Of a stretch of 64,000 bases of DNA, positions 22,833-35,327 are shown piece by piece; the stretch's first letter is position 1; the number at the start of each line of letters is the position of its first letter. The notes under the pieces were generated by a model. That model made no database searches and was not told the DNA's origin. It saw only the letters and a program-made list of their open reading frames with translations. The stretch covers positions 2,948,310 through 3,012,309 of the forward strand of contig NC_135152.1 in NCBI RefSeq assembly GCF_050948215.1, read 5' to 3'. The DNA comes from Halictus rubicundus. Taxonomy: Eukaryota > Arthropoda > Insecta > Hymenoptera > Halictidae. Made by a program: the position numbers and the translations under genes.

Positions 22833-23733
22833 TTTCCAGGTTTCGCTCCATCTACGGAGAACGTACATTCGCGGCGGTCTCCTCTGTATCGAGGGACGCT
22901 ACCCTCTATAACGAGGAAGTACAATCATTTCAACCATTCGGGAACGACAATGGATTGTCGGTAGATCCTTATGTAAAATAAAAATTGCCTGCGTCGATTG
23001 CAAGAAACGGGAGTTACACAAAAATTGACTTCTTCTCTTAATAATTCTGTTAAATCTGAACGCAGGACTGGAGCGGAAAAATTGACTCGGGATGGCTGCG
23101 CACGGACGTCAGGTGTTGAAGACTTTCCCAAAGCGTCGCAACTGAATCGAGACGAATCACTTTATCTTACTTCGGTCGGGCTCTCTCGCGCTCAGCGGAC
23201 AGTTGATACGCGAAATCGAGCTGTCTCTTCCCGCGACCCGCAGTTGAGAGTTCTCAAGTCGGAGAAAATCGTATTACCGATATTATCTAACGATGGAAAG
23301 TAGCGCAAGGCCGCTTTCTTCTTACTCAACCGACTATTACAGCTGAACGGCGTAACACGCCGCGCACCGGTGCGGTGCAAGCGGGAGGGGCTACTCTTTC
23401 TCTTTTCGAAGCATCGCGCGTCGCCTCGTCTTGCCTCGGCTTGCCTCGCGTCACCTATCCGCGGAAGCGAGAAATTAATGCGGTCAAACACGGCTCTCCG
23501 AGAGTCCCTCTTCGCCGGTGGAAACGCGAGGAAAAGTGGACTCGATCGAAACTCCGATCCCCGTGGTCAGCGTGCGCATCGCTCGAATCGTTGGCTATCG
23601 ATTTTGTTAGGGCAAGCACGGGACTCGGTGCGCTTTGTCTCGAAAGCGCATAGGAGCTTCGATATTGCGAGAAGACCTCTTTTCTTCCGAGTAATCGTCG
23701 TTGCTCTTCGTTTCACAGCTCGGGAAAACAGAA
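22833..23733. other. Gene-free stretch
   Basis: CpG-rich, no exon recognised. It carries one dispersed-repeat copy (22961-23015) and a GCCTCG-rich low-complexity run near 23425-23450. Confidence 0.5.
22961..23015 (+). repeat. Dispersed repeat family 'GACTGCGGATC', copy 3
   Basis: Contains GATCCTTATGTAAAATAAAA and TCGATTGCAAGAAACGGGAG, aligned with copies 1 and 2. Confidence 0.5.
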
Positions 23734-23982
23734 TTAACTCTTTGCACTCGAAGCTATTTTAACTCCAAAACGAAACATTTTTTCCTACCTAGAATATTTC
23801 CCTTCCATGTATTTCTTTCTCATGTTATGCATACGGAAATGGTGCGATTTACTCGTACACTACTGAAATGGTTACTAATTTATTAAACACAAACAAATTT
23901 AATAATGTACATAATATTTTGAATAATGATACAGCAATTTTTAGCGGCGCCTTACAGTCGCCGTTCGAGTGCTAAGGGTTAA
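23734..23982 (+). mobile_element. piggyBac-type MITE, 249-bp family, copy A
   Basis: TTAA lies at both ends (23734-23737 and 23979-23982). The ends CTCTTTGCACTCGAAG and TTCGAGTGCTAAGGG are inverted repeats. The interior includes GGCGCCTTACAGTCGCC near the right end. It matches copies at 25075 (inverted) and 37594 along nearly its whole length. No coding sequence. Confidence 0.88.
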
Positions 23983-24078
23983 TCCAAAGAAACAGGAAGA
24001 AACTATCAGGATTTAATTATCGCATGCGGAGAATCGTCCGCGAGCATTGTTCTGGCCTCGACGACTGATTCACGCGCA

Positions 24079-24321
24079 TTAACACTATGACCGCCACACT
24101 AGAAACCTCAAAAATTCCATAAAATCAAAGTAAGTTATTTAATGAAATAAAAATTGAAAAAAATTAAATGTATGATATCGAGTAGTCCTCCAACTTTCTT
24201 CCATTTTACAGACCCTAATCGAATTTGGTACAATGAATATATTAACGTGATAATTCATTTTAAAACCTGGACAAATAATTCCGTCACCCACATACGGGTG
24301 ACATGGCAGTGAACGTGTTAA
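24079..24321. mobile_element. TTAA-flanked MITE (CACTATGACCGCCA ends)
   Basis: TTAA at 24079-24082 is followed by CACTATGACCGCCA; TGGCAGTGAACGTG precedes TTAA at 24318-24321. The ends are imperfect inverted repeats. It is non-coding and about 243 bp. The GGGGGCCGG immediately to the right resembles the end of the element at 20516. Confidence 0.65.
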
Positions 24322-25074
24322 AGGGGGCCGGTTTATGTCAAATAAAGGAATAAAACGATTATTTTGAATCGCGCGGGGGCAGCGTGACCAGTACGGAGAT
24401 TACGATATAGTTTACAGGCGAAGCCGGTTTTCGACTGCGCTCCGATTCCCAGTCGCCGCGATTTTTTTCCCGAGCTCTCGGTCTCTCTGGAGCGTGTCGT
24501 AAATACGTCGCTTAGCGTGCGGTTAACATGCAAATTTAATGGCTGAATTAATTCGCCGCGATAATTGACTTCTCGGCGGAACGTGGAATCAGCAGGGCAA
24601 TGGTCGAACAGTAACGAGGCACGTTATTACCGCCGCGTCGTTTATTTTAATCTAATAAACGGAAAAAAAACTCGTCGGGGAACAACGCCGAAGAGACCGA
24701 GCACACTAGACCGTTGTTGGCCGTGGACGTTTCGCGTTTCGTGTTCAACACGGCGAAAAGATAAGAACGAAAGAATGAAAATGTGTGAGAACGCTGTGAA
24801 AAATAGAAGGAGCCGCGTAATTTCTTGTTATTACACGTGTCCCTCCTCGGTAACGGGACAGCCAACCAAACCGACCGACCTACTTATGCACGGGCATTCA
24901 CGTTCACGTTCACGTTCACGTTCACGTTCACGCATGGTCCCGTCCCAAGAAACGCCTTAGGACTGTTGCCTTGCACTTGATGAATGAAATTAATTCGGAA
25001 GGTCCGATTCATAATTTCAGATTTCGAAGGGCTCCTATTTATCACGCGAGCTCGAAAGAATCAAACATTTCATG
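24322..25074. other. Gene-free stretch with hexanucleotide repeat
   Basis: No exon recognised. The plus-strand frame at 24565-24960 ends in an RS-dipeptide run created by the simple repeat, so it is not counted as a gene. Confidence 0.5.
24898..24932 (+). repeat. (CACGTT)n hexanucleotide repeat
   Basis: About six uninterrupted units of CACGTT. Confidence 0.9.
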
Positions 25075-25323
25075 TTAACCCTTAGCACTCGAGTGGCGAC
25101 TATAAGGCGCCACTAAAAATTCCTGTACCAATATTCAAAATATTTTTTACATTATTAAATTTGTTCGTATTCAATAAATCAGTAAACACTTCAGTATTGT
25201 AAGAGTAAGTTGCTCCACGTTAGTATGTATAACATGAAAAAACAATATATAGAAGTGAAATATTCTAGATCGGAAGAAAGGATTCGTTTTGGTGTTAAAA
25301 TAGCTTCGAGTGCAAAAGGTTAA
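25075..25323 (-). mobile_element. piggyBac-type MITE, 249-bp family, copy B
   Basis: TTAA at both ends (25075-25078 and 25320-25323). It reads as the reverse complement of copy A, with ends CCCTTAGCACTCGAG and CTTCGAGTGCAAAAGG, and is also 249 bp long. Confidence 0.88.
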
Positions 25324-26053
25324 AACAGGGTTACGCTGTTTTTAATTTCTGTTCTGAAATAAAATTTTATTTTCCTGTTATCAATATTATGTGTACAATT
25401 TATAAATCTCTAAATTCTTTTCTTTCAGCTAGCATTTAACTGTACAGGATTTGTTTCAGCAAACTTGTTCGCGGGACCGACGAAAATCTACGAACCTGTG
25501 CCCCGTGGTGCGATGGTAATTTAGAGAATCGTGAACCACCGCTGAATGCGTCTATTATTCGTCGGACATCTGATCCACGGCCAGCTGAAGCGGCATGAAT
25601 AAATACCGGTGAGTAAATAAAAGATTCATGGTGCAGCGAGGTTAACGTTGCTCGGCTGGCTCGTCGATTTTGCACGCACAAAGGACCGGTCCTCATGCGT
25701 ATTCCATCCGCGACTCTTCCTCGTTGGCCAGAGGCCCGCGTGGCATTCGCGCACGTCCGTCAACAAGGAAAATCTAAGGTCAACACGCCGATACTCGCTC
25801 GAAAATCCGCGATAAGATCCGCGGTAGTCCGGCGAAGCCGATTTCTCACTCGCGTGGGTCGCGAGCTTCGCCTCGTCATTTCTAATAAATATTTCAATAC
25901 GTTCGGACCGTTGCCCCGAGGGGCAATTCGGATTCGTGGTGCCACGAGCCATCCATGTTTCTCAGCGACCACTAGAGTCCGGAAATTTCCATTATTCGAC
26001 CTGTACGGCCTGCAATCAAACAGAAATTACTCTGCTCCACAAATTGCTTTCCT
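25324..26053. other. Gene-free stretch
   Basis: No exon or RNA gene recognised. Confidence 0.45.
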
Positions 26054-26292
26054 CTAACCCTTAACGGACGCCATCTAAGCAGTATGGCACTTTTACTTAC
26101 TGGCTCCAAATTTAAATCATTTTGTTATCCTATTACTCTGACTATATATTGATAAATTTTCACTGAAATATAAATATTTTCCTTTCTATACTCGATATAA
26201 AAGTGTTGAGTCCACAGTTACTCTTCGCATGAAAAATAGCTTGGACCTGCTGGGAAGTAAACTTGAAATACTGCCGGACCGTTAAGCGTTAA
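26054..26292 (-). mobile_element. piggyBac-type MITE, CCCTTAACGG family, long copy
   Basis: Left CTAA (a mutated TTAA) then CCCTTAACGGACG; right GGACCGTTAAGCG then TTAA (26289-26292). The inverted sequence matches the shorter copy at 47499, including GTGGACTCAACA, AGTATAGAAAGGAAAATATT and CAGTATTTCAAGTTTAC. Confidence 0.75.
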
Positions 26293-27414
26293 AAAAGGGA
26301 TTGTTAAACATTTAAACCCTCTTAAATCGGAGAAATTGCGGTGAAATTCAGTTGAGCACGTTTTAATGTTTAACACGCGTTAGTCTTTTACAGAAGATGC
26401 AAAGTGGGTTTCCGAGGAGAATGATCGAAGAGTATTTGGACAGGTGATTAGCTCACGACGAAAGTTAGGAATTAAGAGACGTAAAGAGAGGTTCGTTAAA
26501 TTTGAAGAGGTGGCTCGATCGTAGATTCTCCGATACGCTGGAAATGCCTAATAGCTACGTCGCTCGATAGCCAGCGGATCAAGTCCGTTCAGGCTCCGTT
26601 CGTTTAGCCGAAATGGCTCGGTAGGAACGGTCAGTGCACTGGCCTAGTCGTTGAGATTTACGGCCGTGGACTCGCTTGAAATACTTGGGAGAATATCCAG
26701 AATGGCCGACAGGTACGCAGAGGAATTTCGCAATTTGTAGAGCCGGCAACGTGGCGGCTAACAAGAGCGGAGTTACCACGCTCGCCGCACCGAGTCGACT
26801 GGGATACCAATTCGCTTCCTCTCTTCGGACAGAGTAAAACAAAACGCCAGTTCGTTTTACGATCGATACTCGAAGAATTTCTATTGCTTTCTCGCTTCGC
26901 CGTTTATCGTTTTGCGACAACAGCGGTTTTAAAACCGCCGATCAGAAATAGAAAATTTCCCCTCTCAGTCTCTAACACTCCGTACAGATATATCGTTCAT
27001 CTCTGTTGTTTCGAAAGGAGCACTTCAAGCGTGTTCTCTCTCATTTGTTTGTAAGAACAATTATTCGTCGGTTATTTTCGACCCGAAGACCGAGGACAGT
27101 CTACTATTTAACGCGTTCGCTATCACCGTCACACGTCTGTGACGTTCACATTCTCACAATTTACTTGAAGGTAGTGTAATTAATTTTCTACTGTTTGCAC
27201 ACACAGCATAATTTACACAGATTCTGAGACTTCTTTTTATTACAGTGAGATATACGAGACAGCCTTTAAGCGTGAATTGTTCCGGTTTTCAAGACGAAGG
27301 AAAGTTCGTCGACTTCTCCACCGAATTTTGGTAGCGTGTTTCCGTTTCGTAATCCCGCCACGTGACTGGACAGCGTAGTTCGTCGTGTTCTCCTCTCGAG
27401 ACACGCACTCGCGC

Positions 27415-27445
27415 ATGCACGCACGCACGCACGCACTCACGCGCG
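27415..27445 (+). repeat. (ACGC)n microsatellite
   Basis: Run of CACG/ACGC units, alternating purine-pyrimidine. Confidence 0.75.
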
Positions 27446-28576
27446 TTCAAGCAGATACGTGGGCTGGCCAAACGCGTACACGCGCTCCTAGCCTTCGCTT
27501 CCTACCCATGCGTTCGAATCTCCCACGATACGTCTCTGGTTAGACGAAACGACGTGGACAGACAGACATTTCCCTATTCGGAAATCAACTGATCGACGTC
27601 GTCACAAGTTGTCCATTGCGGAAACAATATGCTACATAATTTTACAGACTCCCAAGTGCCGCGAAAATCCGCAACCGAGACGCAAGTCCAAAAGAGGAAA
27701 TTGTCCTGACGCATCTCTTCTGCCGATTACGTTCGTTTATAAATTGCTCAGTGTCCATGATCCTCGCAACACACGGATGAACAAGTGGTACACTCCGTGT
27801 GCGACGATAATCGCGAGTAGAAGATGTTTTCGCTAGTCCCCTAACTCGGTGGCTTAAAAGCAGAATCGTGTAATTCTAGCACGCGTCGTTTCTTCGGTTC
27901 CGATCCGCGAGCGTCGGCCGTAAAGCCGCTAATTATTTTCTTAGCCGCCGCGTAACTTGTTCTTCCTCTCTTCTTTTCCAATTGCACGCGCGATTATTAA
28001 AAATATCGTACAAACTATTCCACGTTGGAACTGATCGGCTCCGAGACTCTAGCTAAAATTTTTCGCATCAGCAATCTTCGTGCTCGTCGAACCGCGAGAA
28101 AGCGTCAGCATCGTACGTAAACAATCCATAAGATTATCATAAATTCTCGGAATCCGCTTGAATTGCAACACGATTGAAGCGTGTCGAATCCAGTCTGTTT
28201 AGCGGCATTATTTCCTTAATCAGTCGGTATAAATATTCGAGTCATTCGTCCTTCGGCGATAAACACACGGGAAAGACTAATTATCCTCATCGCGAATGGT
28301 CTCGATTCAGTGTTTTAATATTACTGTAGAATACGGGATCTCGGTGAACGTCGCAAAAAGATGCGGCAGAAAAGTGTTTTTCGCGTTGGTAATTATATCG
28401 GACGGTTCGTCCGGACTATAAATAGATCCCAATAGCGCGGTGACTTCGAGGAAATCAAGACGAGTGGCCGTTCGTATCGGCGTTCGTAATGTTACGGATG
28501 CGGTCAGCCGGATGTTATCGTTGTTGTCGGACATGTTATCTAACTGCGATCAGCGGCTGACCGATCCGTAAGATAC

Positions 28577-28601
28577 GAGAGAGAGAGAGAGAGAGAGAGA
28601 G
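28577..28601 (+). repeat. GA microsatellite
   Basis: About twelve GA units. Confidence 0.9.
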
Positions 28602-29187
28602 CCGTTCGATTTGTGAGGCGCACGACCCATTACTTTACTAGAACCTTTTGCAAGCTCTAGCTACTCACACAAGCACAGAAGCAAGCCATCTCTGCCTCTC
28701 TTGAAAGAGACGCGCGCATTGGACAATGTGTGACAAAGTCGGCGAAGGATCGTCTTGGGACTGAGTTTTCGGGAATGGACAATTCAAGACATAGGACCAC
28801 CTCTCAGATTTTAGCACCGCCTCTTCGCCAACTGCCGAGGTCCTAACGATTCATCGATACACTGCGGAATTTATTACAAAATAAAAACGAAAGCAAGAAT
28901 CTCCTTCTGTGGCTACTTTTTTTCGCATGTTGACAATTTTTATTTTGCATAAATATAGTTCCGTGCAAGATGCCAATGAAAATCCAAGACGAAAAGCTCC
29001 GTGGCCGTTTATCCGAAGGGAGCTAGGGCAGCTCTCCACGGGGCCGTATCAGCCTGTCTCGGACGTGTTGGTAAGCCTCGGTGCCACCGTTGCTGTGACG
29101 TGGCTTCTCGAGTCACGAGTCTCGCAAGCCTGCTCGGGACCTTCACCGTGAAGATCTTGAACCGTGGTTGACGCACCGACCGGTACC

Positions 29188-29198
29188 AAGATGGCGGC
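29188..29198 (+). promoter_or_regulatory. YY1/Pho-like motif
   Basis: AAGATGGCGGC matches the extended YY1 (pleiohomeotic) consensus often found at or just inside transcription starts. It sits in a CpG-rich block. The match is visible; function is inferred. Confidence 0.3.
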
Positions 29199-30884
29199 CT
29201 CGGAGAAACGAGCGAGCGAGCAAGCAAACCCGACGATTGTGTAATGGCGGCCGCGCGAAGCCGGCTCTTGCTCACGAGTCCATAGAGGAAAGGTGAACGT
29301 CCTGCGATGCCACGTTCCCTCGTCCCCCTCGCTTCTCTTCTTCTTGCATCTATGGTGTCTCTTTCTCTTCCCTCCGCACCCCCCCCCTCTCTCGCCCTCT
29401 TTCTCTCTCTTCCTCTCGACAGGATCTCTCCGACTCGGTCGCGCCACCGAATTCCTTCTCCTTCTCCGATTCCTCGGTTTCTTTCTGTTCTCGCGCCGTT
29501 TCTGGCCGAGTCAACCGAGTAGGTACACCACGCTGCCTAGCAGCGAGCTAGCGAAGGCTACGAGTTCCGTTGTCCCGAGACGAACAAGCCCGGCGGCGCG
29601 ACGCGGCGGCTGCTCGCTGTTCCTGGTTCCTGCAGCCACTACGTGGAAGCCTCGTTTCGGACGAGTGTCATCGCCCTCTCCTGGCTAAACAACGATCGAC
29701 CGCCCTGCCGTTTCCTCGTTCCTAATTCTCGTTTGCTCGACGCCGCGCGTTCTCTTCCTGTGTCGGCCTGGCCTAGCACGCCTCGCTTCGACGACCTCTC
29801 TTAACGCGCCGCATCTTCCACAAATGAGACACCGAATTATTTGTGCAGATTCGTAACGAGCTCTAGCTGAATGTGTCGACAACGAGGATCGTCCGTTGCT
29901 CGAGAATTTCCTTCATCTCACAATTGAACCTCTCAAACCGACAGCAATCGTTGTTCGAATTAACAGCAACGAATGACAAGATGTATCGTAGGAATAAATT
30001 ATTTAGATATCCGCGCGTGTAATCATTCATTTGAGCAGCCAACGACAATCTGCCATTTGCTTGACCGATCGAGCCGATCATAATGGGCGCGTCGACGCGA
30101 ACTCGTTCTCCTTTCCATCTTAGGATCCATTCGATCCCCGGTCCTCGTCTAATTCGAAATTTATATTCACCGTGGCGTGACGTCGATTAAGAACCATCGC
30201 TACCCGGCCATTCGATCGCCGCACGGGTTCTCCAGCGTTTTCGACCGAAGAGACAGCGCCTAATATTTTTCTTACCGGTCGTAAATCGGTGCGAAATAAA
30301 TCAGGATTACATAAGCAGCTGTCCGGAGACCTTGATATTCGATTAATCTTTCTCGAGAGAAATATAGATACCTTAGATACTCAAGACGATTTATAAATAT
30401 TCAGTTTTTGGCGAGGCGTGAATATGTATGAGACGCGACGAGTTATAGAGGCGATTCACCGTCGATCGACATATTTAAATTGGACTTGTATACATTGTTT
30501 TTATCGCTCTCTAACGATTCATGGAAATCAAGACTCGGAAGTCGCAGAAATTGCACAATTTACCAAGCTGGATAGTAAACGATTAAAAAGCTTTTCATTC
30601 GAGCAATCGTTGCTTTCGATTACCATGACTTCGGAGTGGCCCAATTCGGATCAGCACCTGGATGAAAGATACGTGTACCATTATTAGCGGTACTTATCGA
30701 CTATGATTTGCATTATAAGTTAACCTAGGCTCTCCTGTGTTCGTAGGGGAAATGGGATCGATCGGGAAGTCAGAAAACGAAAATGGCTTGATCGCGCGCG
30801 CACGGAATTGTGTAATTCGAATCGCGGTGAACGAGTCGAAAGGCATTCGGGTCGGTGTGGTCTCGGTGGAGAACAGCGTACACC

Positions 30885-30895
30885 AAGATGGCGGC
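30885..30895 (+). promoter_or_regulatory. YY1/Pho-like motif, second copy
   Basis: The identical 11-mer AAGATGGCGGC, preceded by ACC as in the copy 1.7 kb to the left. Confidence 0.3.
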
Positions 30896-30996
30896 CGGCC
30901 TGCCTCGTGGCATGGAATCTGATATTACCTCACCGTAGCCCTGGCAGTGACAGTGGCCCTCTCTCCGTTGCCCCCTCTCGTTTCTCGAGCCTCCAG

Positions 30997-31040
30997 GCTC
31001 GACTCGGCTCGACTCGACTCGACTCGACTCGCCTCGAGTC
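30997..31040 (+). repeat. (GACTC)n pentanucleotide repeat
   Basis: GACTC units with GGCTC and GCCTC variants. The same pentamer class recurs at 37078-37145. Confidence 0.8.
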
Positions 31041-32790
31041 GACTGACTTCGTCTTTCCTCCGAGTCCTCCTTTCCCTTCTCTCGAACCACCTCGACCGTC
31101 ACGTTGCGACTAGGAAACTCCACGACCGCTAATTATACGCGGTCTCTCATTAGTTTGTCCATTCCCAACGATGCAGTAACTCTTCCCGTCGAACAGCCGC
31201 TGTTCGTTTGCCCCCTGCCGCGCCTCTTCCATTATCTAATATTCTAGATTCTTGAATCGTCAGACTTCTCTCAGTCAAGTTCTCGGTCAAATTTTCCACC
31301 GAGCCTTCGTATCATTGAAACAATGTACTGTATTTGTCCAGAAAGTTTTCTCGTTTACGTATCGAAGATAACCTTGATCGTTTTACGATTGCAATGCTTC
31401 TTCTCCTATTCCATGCGCATCGTTTTAATCCGAACACGCGGACTTGTACGTTGACGCTATAGATTGGAAACGCGTCATCTTTAAATTGAAAAGACTGCGA
31501 CGCGACCTTTGAGTCTCTACTCATTGATCGTCGAAATTGTTCAGTTTCGAGCAGCTGTATTCTTAACAGGCTATTGATCCGAGCCCGACGGTTGTTCGAA
31601 CACCTCCGGTTGGCATCGTGCGCGCATATCGATCGAGACTATGAATGCCAGAGACTGTACGCGTAACTATCGTGGTCGGTTGTTTTCGGATGTCGAAGAG
31701 ATTGTGACACGAAAAGAATGCGAACGTGCGACGCTCGAATGGATGAGTCACAAGTGTGTCGCGCGTGAACCGCACTCCCGATGAAATAATCGCTTCATCC
31801 ATATTAAACAGTCATTTTTATTGCGAAAATTGTGTCGTGTTGCCGCCGCGAGACGCCCTGTCGGTTATGCGCCGAAGAATAATATTATACAACCGGTGCA
31901 CCGCTTTCTGTTATCGCCACGAGTCAGTATCTATCCAATTGTTGGATAAGGTCAGTAGACACGAATACGATTGAAATGAAAAGTGAAGAATGTCGGACGG
32001 GACTAATTAGGAAGTAGATTGCGACTTTTTGTGGTCGGCCGTGCCGTTCGGAAGAGTATGCGCGGCTGGATCGCAGAAGCCTGGCCAGCGAGAACCGTGG
32101 AAGTCGATCGTGTATTCACGCTTCCTTCTCGATGACGAAACGACCGACCGATTTCCGGTCAAGTTTCGCTTCCGGTCGGAGACGGAATTAGTATGACCGT
32201 CGCGCCGCGACATCCGTAATTGTCGGAAGGCGATGATGATTTAAAGTGTTATAGGATCAACGTACTCGGTTTCTTCGCGTCGAACGGACTACCGCGATAA
32301 ACGAACGTCGAATAAAACAGGAGATCGTGGAACGTAATTTCTAATCGATCCATCGCCTCGCACTGTATCGCATACTTCGATCGAGGTTCCATTTAATGCC
32401 GGCCTAAATTATTCACGGCGCGACGTTCTTCCCCGCAGAGAAGCAACGGCTGCGCCGGTCTTCCATGATCAAGCACCGCAAAACGAATCTCGTAGTTCGT
32501 CTCGGTTCCAGTTCAACGAACCGGAAATACCATGCTTCTAGCGTCTCCGGTGGCAAGAACGCGAGCTATTCACCTTTTGTCGAAAATAGCTGGAACGCTT
32601 GGCGAATAAACTTTCCTGTCTGCGGTGAATTTATACTAAACGACCTTGTTACAATGAATGAACAACCTGAAATAACGCGAACATAGGAAATGAGCACACT
32701 TTGCTCCGGATCGCCTCCGGCGGCGTCGCTTCGAGGCGAATGACAGGAAAAAAGCTGCAAGTCTGTCTATCTTGCTTTCTCTATGCGGGG

Positions 32791-33060
32791 TAGGCGTGGT
32801 CTGCCCTGAGGAGGCGTGGCCACGCTGCTCTTACATTCGACGAGGTCAAGGCAGTGCCCCACGGGGCGATTTATGCACGTGTCTAGCATGGACCATAAAT
32901 CTTGAAGACTTGGAACCACTGCTAACAATAGAAGAGCATACAATCTTATTGTGCACGTGTGTGTGTGTGTGCGTAGTGCCCCGAATGGGCGTGGCTTCGC
33001 GTTCAGAGTATCCTACGATATCCTACCTATCCGTATTTTAAAATAAATAAAATGGGCGTG
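32791..33060. promoter_or_regulatory. Cluster of four GGCGTGG (Sp/KLF-type) boxes
   Basis: GGCGTGG occurs on the plus strand at about 32793, 32813, 32988 and 33055, next to a GT tract and three GTGCCCC motifs, immediately before a CpG-rich block at 33.1-33.6 kb. This resembles a promoter with Sp/KLF sites. No transcript can be proved. Confidence 0.3.
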
Positions 33061-33207
33061 GTTTTGTTGCTCCAGACTAGAACGGAACCGAAATAGTGCC
33101 CCAGAGAGCAAGCCATGGCTACGGTCGGGTCGAAGCGAACAGGAGAAGAGACACGGGGTCCAGCAAGGACTGTCGAGGGGAAGGAAACGGGATTGGAAGG
33201 TCGGTTG

Positions 33208-33231
33208 CAGTTGCAGTTGCAGTTGCTCTGT
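33208..33231 (+). repeat. (GCAGTT)n hexanucleotide repeat
   Basis: About four GCAGTT/GTTGCA units in tandem. Confidence 0.7.
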
Positions 33232-33871
33232 TCTCGGTGTATACCTCGGCTCGTTAAGAGCTCTGCAGACGCCGCCGCCGCCGCCGCGCCGCTACAGCGG
33301 GCTGGTACCTTCGGTGGCTGCTGCTCGTCCGGTACTCTTTCTGCCCGGTTCTGCCCTCTCGCTTCACCTTTTCTCTCTTCTCGTTCCCCGCTCTGTTCCT
33401 TTTTGATCGGACCTTGCTCCTCCGCGCGTACATATCCTTGGTGAACCACTGAGCAGAGCAGAACGCGGGAGAGGAAACGGGGAGGGACGAGACGAGACGA
33501 GACGAGAGGAGAGGAGCAGAGCGGTTCGTTCCTCTTAGTCCGCTCCGGCTCACGGTGTCCGTCCGGTAGGTGGGTGTGTAGGACATAGCGGACTTGTGCA
33601 GTCAAGGACACGTTCCGCTTGCTCAGAGAATTGCGCTCGCGAGCGCGCAAACCGAGTTCGCCGGTCTAGCGATGGGACCGACTCGTGCGCGACCGACGGT
33701 ACGCGTATCCTCAACGAAAAATCAACGACTAGATCTTTATGCATTTTATCACTGAAACGAGTAGATCAAATTCAAAACAGTGAAAATATTCGAAAAATTT
33801 GAAAATGCTCCCGTATTATAACTTATACAAAGAATTCAGAAAAGAAATAAATGTGTATACAGCTCCTGCGT

Positions 33872-33920
33872 TCCTTGCGATGAATGTAGACAAGTTTTAT
33901 TTTGCATAAAAATCCAAGCG
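33872..33920 (-). repeat. Dispersed repeat family 'GACTGCGGATC', inverted fragment
   Basis: Read on the minus strand it has TTTTTATGCAAAATAAAACT followed by CATTCATCGCAAGG, matching the central part of the other copies. Confidence 0.4.
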
Positions 33921-34506
33921 TCAACGGCACACGATCATTGAAAATTGTAGAGAAATTAGACTCGTGTGGAAGGTTAAATTAATAGGCTTGGAAAATGTTC
34001 AAACATTCCGGGTACGAGCATACGAATCGTGAGCTCCTCGGATACAGTTTTAATTCTTTTCGATTCTTGCAAGAGACCGGACGCTTTCAGACACGAAACC
34101 CCTAAAAGATATAAAAGTGTTTCTGATCGACTGTTTCCGGTAATCCAATAATTGGACGACCACACGAGTTTACGATCGCGATCGCAATTAGGATCTTCTG
34201 CCGTGGACGGCGAAGCGTCCAGGATCGATCGATCGATCGGCCGTATGGAGCCGATCGACGAGACGTGACGGGACGGGACCGGACAGATGCAGTTCTAATT
34301 TCAGGCTGGCAAGGTGTGGCTGTCGCGCAATTATCTCTCTACCAGCCAATAGGTCCTTCCTCGACTTTGGTTTTTTTCGTTTCGCCGTTCGTTCGCGTGG
34401 AATCGTTCCGATCGACGTCAGCAGCACGTCTATCTTTCTGTATAGTTCAACACGTTAAGTGTCAAATATCAACCCCAGAGATTCTTACAAAATCAGAGTA
34501 GTTTAA

Positions 34507-34642
34507 TTAACCCATTAACTGCCAAATTTTAGAATGAATGAATGAAGCTAAACTGTCAGGCGTACCAAATATATTTCTCGCGCCGAGGGGTGTACGTAAA
34601 ATTCCAAAATCCCTAAATGGGATCTGGCAGCTAATGGGTTAA
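34507..34642. mobile_element. TTAA-flanked MITE (CCCATTAACTGCCA ends), 136 bp
   Basis: TTAA at 34507-34510 then CCCATTAACTGCCA; right end TGGCAGCTAATGGG then TTAA at 34639-34642. Near-perfect inverted ends, non-coding. Confidence 0.82.
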
Positions 34643-34662
34643 TGAAACGAAAACTAGAAATT

Positions 34663-35327
34663 TAACCCTTTTAGTGCCGGGCGAAAAAGAGGTGCCTATG
34701 CGAAGATAACCGGCCGAATTTCACGATTTTACTAGGGTTTGGAAAAAGGCTCATCAAAACCTAACGAAAAGCAGTATATCAAGAACGAAATAGAGAATAA
34801 AACAGTGACGCTAATTTTTCTATATTCATTGAAAATTACATAAATAACAAAGGTATAAGTGATCATAAAGAAGAGAAAAATTGAGTTCTCTCTTTCAAAA
34901 CATAATTGTACATACGAAAAGTCATCTTTTTATCATAACTTTATATAGACCGTTTATTACAAAGTATATACTTTGCATTTCCAATATATTTTGTAACAAA
35001 ATAAATAATATTGCACAACAAACATAAAGAATAACTCCAAGGTACATGGTAAGCGCCGGACGGATTATCTCATCCGAAACAAGTAATTGTTATAGGTAAT
35101 ATAACATATAGAATATAAGGGATAGTTAAATCGAAAAACTATTTATTTTAATTCTCTCGTAATGAAATTAGACCATTTATAACGTATTAAAATTTTATTT
35201 TGAGATAGTGTTCTCTCGCAATGCGAATAGTAAAGCGCTACAAGGTGCGGGCCGATATATCGGCTTTGGCACTTTTCGACAGTGCAGCAAGGGCCGATAT
35301 ATCGGCCTCCGGCACTAAAAGGGTTAA
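34663..35327. mobile_element. TTAA-flanked element (CCCTTTTAGTGCCGG ends), 665 bp
   Basis: TTAA at 34663-34666 then CCCTTTTAGTGCCGG; right end CCGGCACTAAAAGGG then TTAA at 35324-35327, a perfect 15-bp inverted repeat. The interior is AT-rich and non-coding. Near the right end two palindromes GGCCGATATATCGGC lie at 35250-35264 and 35292-35306. Confidence 0.85.

Larger units (their letters stand above)
26293..34506. other. 8.2-kb gene-free, CpG-rich region
   Basis: No exon, tRNA or transposase recognised. It contains several microsatellites, two AAGATGGCGGC motifs and a cluster of GGCGTGG boxes (listed separately). Long frames such as minus 33027-33650 (207 codons) are composition-driven and have no family signature. 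It may be intergenic regulatory DNA or an intron. Confidence 0.45.

Noticed and set aside
24565..24960. 131-codon frame ending in an RS-dipeptide run
   Set aside because: The RS run is the translation of the CACGTT microsatellite and not a splicing-factor domain.
33027..33650. 207-codon minus-strand frame
   Set aside because: CpG-rich composition, low-complexity Arg/Ala runs from simple repeats, no family signature, and competing frames on the other strand.
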